A stretch of 64,000 nucleotides of DNA from positions 3,933,979 through 3,997,978 of the forward strand of contig NC_059388.1 in NCBI RefSeq assembly GCF_019703515.2, read 5' to 3'. Below are positions 56,722 through 64,000 of the stretch, piece after piece. The DNA is from Myxocyprinus asiaticus (lineage: Eukaryota; Chordata; Actinopteri; Cypriniformes; Catostomidae). The stretch's first letter is position 1. Each line of letters begins with the position of its first letter. The position numbers and the translations under genes were made by a program. The notes beneath the pieces are model-generated. The model saw nothing but the letters and a program-made list of their open reading frames with translations. It had not been told where the DNA came from and did no database searches.

Positions 56722-58117
56722 GCCCTATTCAGATGGGATTAGTTTTATATGGGGACGTGGGCATTGGCGGATTTAGGCATGGGCGACTTGGGCAGCAGCC
56801 CAGGGTGGCATCTTAAGTGTTTCTTAAGTTCTCCAAATGTCTGAACTGGATGTTGGTCAAGAGAAGAAGCCAGAAAAAAATTACATGCGTTTCACAACTT
56901 CATAAAATTCTGGCTGTAGCGTTTGGACTGATGCATGTTTTTCTTCAGCTCTTTATGCTGTTGAGTATTTACCCATGCAAAAGAGAAACGAGCAGCTTTT
57001 GATTATGATTTGTGCAGAGTGAGTGTGGGAAATTGTGTTGTGCCCCACGTTTCGTAACATAAAATAACATAATGTGAAGGGATTGTCCATGTTTTTAATT
57101 CAAGATAATATAAGATTACAGGCTTGTTAATGTCACCAGTTATGTTGTATTTAGCCAGATATTCCAATAAATTTCTTCTAATAATCACAGATATAGTATA
57201 TGCTCATGTTTAATATTTCCTGCATAATTAATCAGCACAGTATACATTTTCTAATAGGTCAGTTAACACGTGACAGCTGTGTGTAAATGCTGTAGACACA
57301 CCCTACAGAAGTTTTCACCTCCGGAAAAGCTGGTAGCTACGTGATTCAAAGTGATTATTAAACTGCAAATGGGTGCTATTTAATTAAATAAATATGTAGA
57401 CTGTATGAAGTGAATTAGCGCTCTGCTCGTGGTAATCTGCTACAAACAGAGCGTGTGAGTGTGAGCCATGGAGCTCGTAAGAGCAGCAGGCTTCAACACA
57501 ACACCGGCTCCACACATATAAGTACATGAGCATGGTATCCCTACTGCTAACTGAGAATTCAGAGAATTAACTGCTTTAAGAATTCCTTAATAATGCAGGA
57601 TTCAAATAAAGTGTTGCTCTGAATTTGTTTTGTATAGTTATTTTATTGCATTATAGAGGTATTCATAGTGCCTTGTAATATACTGTACATTGTAACACAA
57701 TATAAATGTTCACAAATAATTTGATCAGTTACAATACATTATAATATATTTCACGAGTTCGCGTGCCCCTATGATCTTTGCGTGAATGGTAAAACTGTTT
57801 TTTTTAATAAGGATGGAGATAGTAGTCTGGACCGATGTAAAAGGAGGAGTAGGGGAGGGGGTGGGGTGCTGGGAGAGCTGACATTATGATGAGGTAAGAG
57901 GTCGCATTTATATTCTGGTAATTCATTGGAAGATTAGATGGGCATGCTCCTCCCGAATTTACGTTTATTAACTTCACTTCACAAGTTCGCGTGCCCCTAT
58001 AAACTTTGCGTGAATGGTAAAACTGGTTTGGCTTGCTGTCCGCAATGGAGGAGTTCAAGGAGGCGACTCGAAACTCGAGCGAATTTATAACCCCCCCAAA
58101 ATTAGGAGGATGATTTA
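56722..58117. other. Unassigned, with a 46-bp direct repeat
   Basis: No gene. AGTTCGCGTGCCCCTAT followed by CTTTGCGTGAATGGTAAAAC occurs at about 57757-57802 and again at 57981-58026. The second copy is followed by a 22-codon ORF from ATG 58046. 57830-57870 is G-rich. Confidence 0.5.
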
Positions 58118-59390
58118 GTCAAGTCAAGTCAAGTCATTTTTATTTGATAGCGCCTTTCACAACACACATCCTTTCAAAGCAGCTTTACAGAAAATCATGC
58201 ATTACCAGAAAATGTTAATGTGTAGTTTGATAAAATATGATTGTGAATTGTGTTTAAAAATAAGTAATTAAATAATAATTGTATTTAGAAACCCACTGAG
58301 CAAGGCGAAGGCGACTGTGGCAAGGAACACAAAACTCCATAAGATGTTGGTTAATGGACAAAAATAACCTTGGGAGAAACCATGCTCACTGTGGGGCCAG
58401 TTCCCCTCTGGCTAACATCATAAATATAATGCCAATATTACTTAATTATGTATATTGCAATTCATGGTTTAACATTATTAAACTAAGTAAGTGTTAAGGG
58501 TCAGTGTTTAAACAAAGATTTTGTAAGAACTGTAAGATTAATGACTAATGTCTTTGAAGTTCATCCTGGATTGACTGCAGAAGTTCACATAGATGCACTG
58601 TCCTTTGTTAGTTGGCTGATGAAGGGTTTTGTTGGCAATTAATTGATAGTATATGAATTCCATTATAAGAGTGTAGTCCATCATTAGACCGAGGTGATGC
58701 AGGCAGAGATCAGTGAGGTGCATCACAGTTCAAGCAGCCGGTAATTTCTGTGAGGTCTATCCTAAATCCAAGGTTCAGGCAATGGCATATGATGTATCCC
58801 ATGTCTTATGGTTGGAGTTGGCATCAGTTCATCCTCTGAAGTCTATCATAATAGACTGAAGTGATGTTTGGCTGGCACCGGCTGCATTAAGTCATCATCA
58901 CTCAGAGACACATAGCAGTGAAGTCCAGCACAAAGCAGGAATGGAGCTGGACCCAGCCGGTTCTGGTGACCTCAGGATAGGAGTTCCGAGACAGGGATAC
59001 AAATAGAATAATATTAGCATAGATTCCATTCAATTTATTGCAGAGTTACAGATCATGATCAATGTTTCTGGTTTCTGGTTCTGGCAGACCTAACTAAAGC
59101 AGCCTAATTGTGAGTTGAAGGATAAATTAGGTGTATGCCTGGCTAAAAAGATGAGTATTTAGTCTAGACTTAAACTGAATGACTGTGTCTGCATCTCGAT
59201 CAGGGTTAGGGAGACTATTCCATATTTTAGGAGCCAAATAGGAAAAAGGATCTACCTCCTTTTGAGGATTTTGATATTCTAGGAACTATTAACAGGCCAG
59301 AATTTTGCGATCGTAATGAACGTGATGGAATATAGCATTGTAGAAGGTCACTTAAGTACTGCAGAGCTAGACCATTCAAAGCTTTGCACG

Positions 59391-59925
59391 TACACTACTG
59401 GTCAAAAGTTTTTAAACACTTGACTGAAATGTTTCTCATGATCTTAAAAATCTTTTGATCTGAAGGCATATGCTTAAATGTTTGAAATTAGTTTTGTAGA
59501 CAAAAATATAATTGTGCCACCATATTAATTTATTTCATTATAAAACTAAAATTTAATAAAAAAAAAAAGGTTTTGAAATTGATGACTTGGACTAAATAAT
59601 AAAGAAAAGCAGCCAATAAGTGCCCAACATAGATGGGAACTCCTTCAGTACTGTTTAAAAAGCATCCCAGGGTGATACCTCAAGAAGTTGGTTGAGAAAA
59701 TGTCAAGAGTACATTTCTGCAAATTCTAGGCAAAGGGTGACTACTTTGAAGATGCTAAACTATAACACAGTTTTGATTTATTTTGGATTTTGTTTAGTCA
59801 CAACATAATTCCCATAGTTCAATTTATGTTATTCCATAGTTTTGATGACTTTACTATTATTCTAAAATGTGAAGAAAAAAAATTATAATAAAGAATAAGT
59901 GTTTTAAAAGTTTTCACCAGTTGTA
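59391..59925 (-). mobile_element. Tc1/mariner-type MITE, copy 2, nested in L2
   Basis: Same family as 2276-2828, opposite orientation. TA lies at both ends (59391-59392 and 59924-59925); the inverted ends are CACTACTGGTCAAAAG and the complement of CAACTGGTGAAAAC. L2 sequence resumes on both sides, so the L2 was there first. Confidence 0.85.
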
Positions 59926-61752
59926 TAGTTAACAGACTTTTAAAATTAATACGAAATTTAACAGGTAGCCAATGTAATGATGATAAAATGGGGCTAATAT
60001 GATCATATTTCTTGGTTCTAGTCAGCACTCTGGCTGCTGCATTTTGAACCAATTGAAGTTTATTTATTGATCTTGTGGAAATCCTCCCAGTATTGCATTA
60101 AAATATAAATCTTGAGGTCATGAACGCATGAATTAGTTTTTCGGCATCAGCAACAGAGAGCATGTGTCGTAATTTAGCAATATTTCTAAGGTGTAAGAAT
60201 GCTGTTCTACAAACATTAGTAATTTGATTTTCAAAGGACAGATTGGTATCAAATATAACACCTAAGTTCTTTGCTGTTGAGGTTTTTGGTCCAATAATTA
60301 GTACCTCTGTTTTGTTGGAATTGAGTAGAAGGAAATTTCTGGCCATCCAATCTTTGATTTCATTGATACACTGCTAATTTGGAGAATTGTGAAATTTCGT
60401 CAAGTTTTGAAGAAATATAAATTTGGGTATTGTCAGCATAACAGTGGAAACTTATTCCACGATTCCTGATAATATCTCCCAGGGGAAGCATATACAAGGC
60501 GAAAAGCAGAGGCCCTAAAACTGATCCCTGTGGCACTCCGTACTTAACTTTTTTTGGTTTGACAATTCCTCATTTACATAGACAAATTGGTAGCGGTCTG
60601 CTAAATAGGACCTAAACCATGCTAATGCAAGTCCACAAATGCCAATATAATTCTCTGTCCTATTCAAGAGAATGTTGTGATCTATCATGTTGAAGGCAGC
60701 ACTAAGATATAAAAGCACTAGAAGTGGAATGCAGCCGCAATCAGATGATAAGAGCAAGTCATTTGTAACTCTGATAAGTGCAGTCTCTGTACAGTGATGG
60801 GGCCTAAATCCTGACTGAAATTGTTCATATTTACTATTTCTCTGTAGAAATGAACATAGTTGGGAGGACACTAACTTTTCTAGTATTTTCGACATAAACG
60901 GGAGATTTGAAATAGGTCTATAATTAACCAGTTCTCCAGGATCAAGTTGTGGCTTCTTAATAAGCGGTTTGATAAATGCCATTTTAAAGTTTCTTGGGAC
61001 ATGTCCTAAGGATAGCGAGGAGTTAATAATATTAAGAAGAGGTTCTGAGATTACTGGGAATACCTCTTTTAAGAGCTTAGTTGGTGTTTCGATAATTTTT
61101 GTTTGCTCTTCATGACCTATGACAGCGAAGGATTGAAGTTGCACATGAGGAAAATTATGAGACACTGTTTTCCGAGGTACTGTGACAGTACAGTCCAATT
61201 TTATTTCTTATTATTTCAATTTTATCAGTAAAGAAATTCATGAAGTCATTACTCTTGTGCTGCGATGGAATATCTGGCTCAGTTGAGGCTTTATTCCTAA
61301 CCAATTTAGCCACAGTTCTGAATAAACACCTAGGATAGTTCTGGTTATTTTCTATGAGTTTGCTAAAATATGCTGACCTGGCAGCTTTTGGTGCCTGTTT
61401 GTAGCTACAGACACTATCCTTCCATGCACCGCGAAATACCTCTAATTTTGTATTCTTCCACTTGCGCTCCATTTTCCGAGCTGCTCTCTTGAGAGCATGA
61501 GTGTGATCATTGTACCATGATGCAGGGCTTTTTTTTTTTTTAATCGAAGGGGGCGACACTATCAAGAGTGCTAAAGAAGACTGTATTTATATTTTCTGTA
61601 ATTTCATCAAGTTCTTCTAGACTTTGGGGCTTATTGAATGTATGAGATAGATCTGGAAGATTATTAGTGAAGCTATCTTTAGTAGTCAAAAGAATAGTTT
61701 TACCTGAATGATAGCATGGTGTAGATTGAATAACATTAGCTGATCGCAGCAT
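59926..61752 (-). pseudogene. L2-type reverse transcriptase
   Basis: On minus: linker frames 61752-61155 ('KSPASWYNDHTHALKRAARK', 'FRGAWKDSVCSYKQAPKAAR', 'YFSKLIENNQNYPRCLF'), then RT 61198-60515 with 'NFKMAFIKPLIKKPQLDP', 'YRPISNLPFMSKILEKLV', 'QSGFRPHHCTETALIRV'. Motif A reads LLYLSAAFNMIDH, where the usual form is LLDLSAAFDTIDH: the catalytic Asp is Tyr. Motif C reads YADN (near 60430-60445) for YADD. The C-terminal part (60346-60098 and 60052-59926) has 'LLLNSNKTEVLIIGP', 'KNLGVIFDTNLSFENQI', 'LHWLPVKFRI'. The enzyme copies LINE RNA at the nicked target. Stops, frameshifts and two lost catalytic residues make it dead. Confidence 0.85.
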
Positions 61753-61837
61753 ACAAGAGACGAGGTAATGATCTGAGATGTCTGCGGCAGAATATCTATA
61801 GTATCAACATCAACTCCATATGACAGAATTAAATCTA

Positions 61838-61920
61838 GTGTATAATTATATAATTTTATTTATTTATCACACATTATACATTTGCACATATACAGTGAAA
61901 TTCTTTTTTTTCACATATCC
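61838..61920. repeat. Short repeat fragment inside L2
   Basis: TTTATTTATCACACATTATA and CAGTGAAATTCTTTTTTTTC look like the tail of another fish dispersed repeat inserted in the L2 linker. It is too short to classify. Confidence 0.4.
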
Positions 61921-62435
61921 CAGCTAAGATGGTAATGAGTTGGTCCTGTCACATTTTGTCTGACTCCAAGAGAGTTGAGAATATCTATAAATGCTAATCC
62001 TAATGTGTCATTTTCATTATCTATGTAAATGTTGAAGTCACCAACAATCAAAGCACCATCTACAGTAACTACAAGATCTGATAAAAAAATTAGCAAATTC
62101 ACCAAGGAAATCAGAATAAGGCCCGGGTGATCTATATACTATAGCAAGGGCAAAAGATGACAGAGTTTCTTTTTATTTATATAAGATGGTGTCACATTAA
62201 GCATTATTAGTTCAAAAGACTTAAACTTATATCCTGTCCTCTGAGTAACACCAAAATCTTCACTGTAAATTGTAGCAACACCTCCTACTCGACCCTTCAG
62301 ACGAGGCACATGTTAATAACAATAACCTGGGGGGGTAGATTCATTTAAACTAATATATTCATCCAGTTTAAGCCAGTTTTCAGTCAAACAGAGCACATCC
62401 AAACTATGATCTGTAATAATTTCATTTACAAATAT
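61911..62435 (-). pseudogene. L2 endonuclease, C-terminal part
   Basis: 'FVNEIITDHSLDVLCLTENW' (with the catalytic Glu of LTE kept), 'EYISLNESTPPGYCY', 'GRVGGVATIYSEDFGV', then 'ALIVGDFNIYIDNENDTLGL' (the GDFN box) and 'GVRQNVTGPTHYHLS'. This is the AP-type endonuclease that nicks the target for L2. The N-terminal strand 'LLNIRSLSTKA' lies beyond the inserted repeat at 63723-63770. Frames are broken. Confidence 0.75.
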
Positions 62436-63722
62436 AGCTGCAAGCAGCGATACTGGGGTCAAGCCAATTATCGGCACCATGAGCAGCTAAAGAAGCTTTG
62501 TGACATGTTTTTGGTTACAGTCCGATGAACAGTGTATGAGGAGTTAGAAAATGTAAACTTTCAATCATAAATAAAACCCATTTATTTTAAGAAATATCTA
62601 AAAATAGCTCATTTTTGTCCAGTATGTGGTGCTGTTCTGAAACTGCTCAGGTAGTATCTGGGTATCTGGGCATGATCATGCAGGAAAGCGTTCAAGAATT
62701 ATAAGCCAAAATGGCCATTTTTCTATCTCCTGACCATTAAGGGGCAGTGTGCCAAAATGCTGCAGGTAACCACAGGAACACATACCAAGTTTCGTCCCAA
62801 TCCCTCAAAGCGTTGCAGAGATACAGCCTCGAAAACGGTATGGTTTATCAAAATTCTATGAATAACTTTTGTCGTGAGTGCCTCTAGATGATGCAGGCCA
62901 ATTTTCTTGCAAATCGGACAAACAGTCTAGGAGGAGTTTGAAAAAGTAGGTTTTCAAAACATTTAAAAATGGCGGACAGGAAGTTTGCTCGATCATGACA
63001 TAATTGGTATCATTGTTCTTGGCATGAACCACGGAATCTATCAAGACCAGTTTCATGACAGTAGGCAAAAGGAGTCAATAGCTATTAGCATTTTTGGAAA
63101 TAGCATTATAATGTTTGACCACAAGGTGGCGCTGTCCCAAAACTTTTTGAGTCCCTTCAGAGCATTGTGCCATAGACACATACCGATTTTTGTAACGATA
63201 CGCCAAGTCGTTCGTAAAATACAGAATTTTATGACTAAATTCAAAATGGCCGATGTCCAAAATGCTATATCCCAATGAATCTAATGAGACCAATTTGATG
63301 ATTTTATGACAAACTGTTCAGAAGTTCTAAGCAAAAATTTGCTTTTTCATATCTCGTGACCACTAGGTGGCACTGTTCCGAAACTGAGCAGGCACCCTCG
63401 AGTCATGGTGACTATGACAAATAATAAGTTTGGTATGAATACACTAAAGTGTTACGGAGATATACCCTCATGTCCATTTTGTCGTGCTCTTCATCGAATT
63501 CGTTGAAGCACCATTCGAATACGGTATGGTTTAACAAAATTCTGTGAATAGCTTTTAGTCGTGAGTGCCTCTAGATGATGCAGGCCAATTTTCGTGCAAA
63601 TCGGACAAACAGCCTAGAACGAGTTCGAAAAAGTAGGTTTTTCTGACCCCTAATAATAAGAACATTAACGAAACAATACGAAAACAAATAGGGGTCTTCG
63701 CCCATTTGGGGCTTGACTCCTA
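62436..63722 (+). mobile_element. Hairpin-ended repeat (Helitron2/Helentron-like), complete copy in L2
   Basis: It begins TATAGCTGCAAGCAGCGATA (hairpin GCTGC-AA-GCAGC) and ends with GCCCATTTGGGGCTTGACTC followed by CTAAT, a short hairpin 10-20 bases from the end. A TAATAATAAGAAC tract precedes it. L2 coding sequence continues on both sides without an obvious target duplication. It is non-coding, 1287 bp. Related copies lie at 37975-38928, 38929-40042 and 41161-42512. Confidence 0.65.
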
Positions 63723-64000
63723 ATTAGTGCTTTGGTAGAAAGAGATCTAATGTTTAGTAGCCTTACCTGCATATGATGTTTATATTTAAGGTCAAACTTG
63801 AAAATACAAAAAAAAATTAATTACATTTTTTCTTAATGATTTAGTGGAAGTTTTGTGTTTGGTAGTTCAGGGAACAGACACCGTCTCTATGTGATATCTA
63901 GGTGATGCAGTCTCTATGTGTAGTAGTTTATGTGACCTGTGTGACATCTCAATGCAGTTAGCAAACGTTCGGATTAACCAGTGTGTCTGCTTCCTGACCT
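63723..64000 (-). other. L2 5' part, truncated by window edge
   Basis: The first strand of the endonuclease ('LLNIRSLSTKA' on minus, 63770-63725) is followed outward by non-coding DNA with a repeated TCTCTATGTG (63885 and 63911), probably L2 5' UTR. Confidence 0.5.

Larger units (their letters stand above)
58118..64000 (-). mobile_element. L2-type LINE, interrupted twice
   Basis: The minus-strand order is endonuclease (63800 to 61911), RT (61752 to 60098), and 3' UTR ending near 58118 with the GTCAAGTCAAGTCATTTTTA and 'AAAGCAGCTTTACAG' sequence found at many fish L2 3' ends. A hairpin-ended repeat (62436-63722) splits the endonuclease and a MITE (59391-59925) splits the RT end/3' UTR. The 5' end may lie at or beyond 64000. 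Confidence 0.8.

Overview
This window reads as intergenic DNA of a teleost fish, most likely a cyprinid. There are no bacterial-style operons. The sequence is AT-rich and filled with fish repeat families: Tc1/mariner elements, piggyBac- and hAT-type miniature elements, a tRNA-derived SINE of the DANA type, L1/Tx1-like and L2 LINEs, Ty3/gypsy elements, DIRS retrotransposons and Helitron-class repeats. No complete host gene is present. Two possible host first exons are proposed: a weak one at 196-214 and a better one at 53611-53701, with a CRE palindrome 0.6 kb upstream.

Layout. 1-9.0 kb holds small DNA-transposon derivatives: a SINE, a 0.55-kb MITE, a palindromic Tc1 element, another TA-flanked MITE, and two hAT-type elements. 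9.0-19.2 kb is a decayed gypsy element (gag, zinc knuckle, RT, RNase H, integrase) split inside its RNase H region by a 7-kb DIRS retrotransposon (10925-17903), which itself carries a 1.6-kb insertion. The DIRS architecture is legible: inverted terminal repeats, an internal complementary region, a gag-like ORF, RT-RNase H and a tyrosine recombinase. 19-25 kb holds a DIRS terminal fragment, a half Tc1, a foldback element built from the DIRS right end, and a degenerate tandem array. 25.1-30.8 kb is a nearly full-length L1/Tx1-like LINE on the minus strand with a destroyed RT active site.

31-42.5 kb holds a long-TIR element with a 9-bp target duplication, three more Tc1 elements, a Helitron helicase tail and a cluster of hairpin-ended non-autonomous elements that look Helitron2/Helentron-like. 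42.5-46 kb may be one older TIR element carrying a young non-autonomous LTR retrotransposon with a 5-bp target duplication. 47-51.6 kb joins a minus-strand gypsy integrase/LTR to a second, 5'-truncated DIRS copy. 51.6-58.1 kb is mostly unassigned. It includes the candidate host exon and a TTAA-flanked piggyBac-type element. 58.1-64 kb is a minus-strand L2 LINE interrupted by a MITE and by a Helentron-like repeat.

Every protein-coding transposon seen is broken by frameshifts, stops or lost catalytic residues. The main value of the window is its nesting record: insertions into known coding sequence expose exact ends, target duplications and recombination cores for several families.
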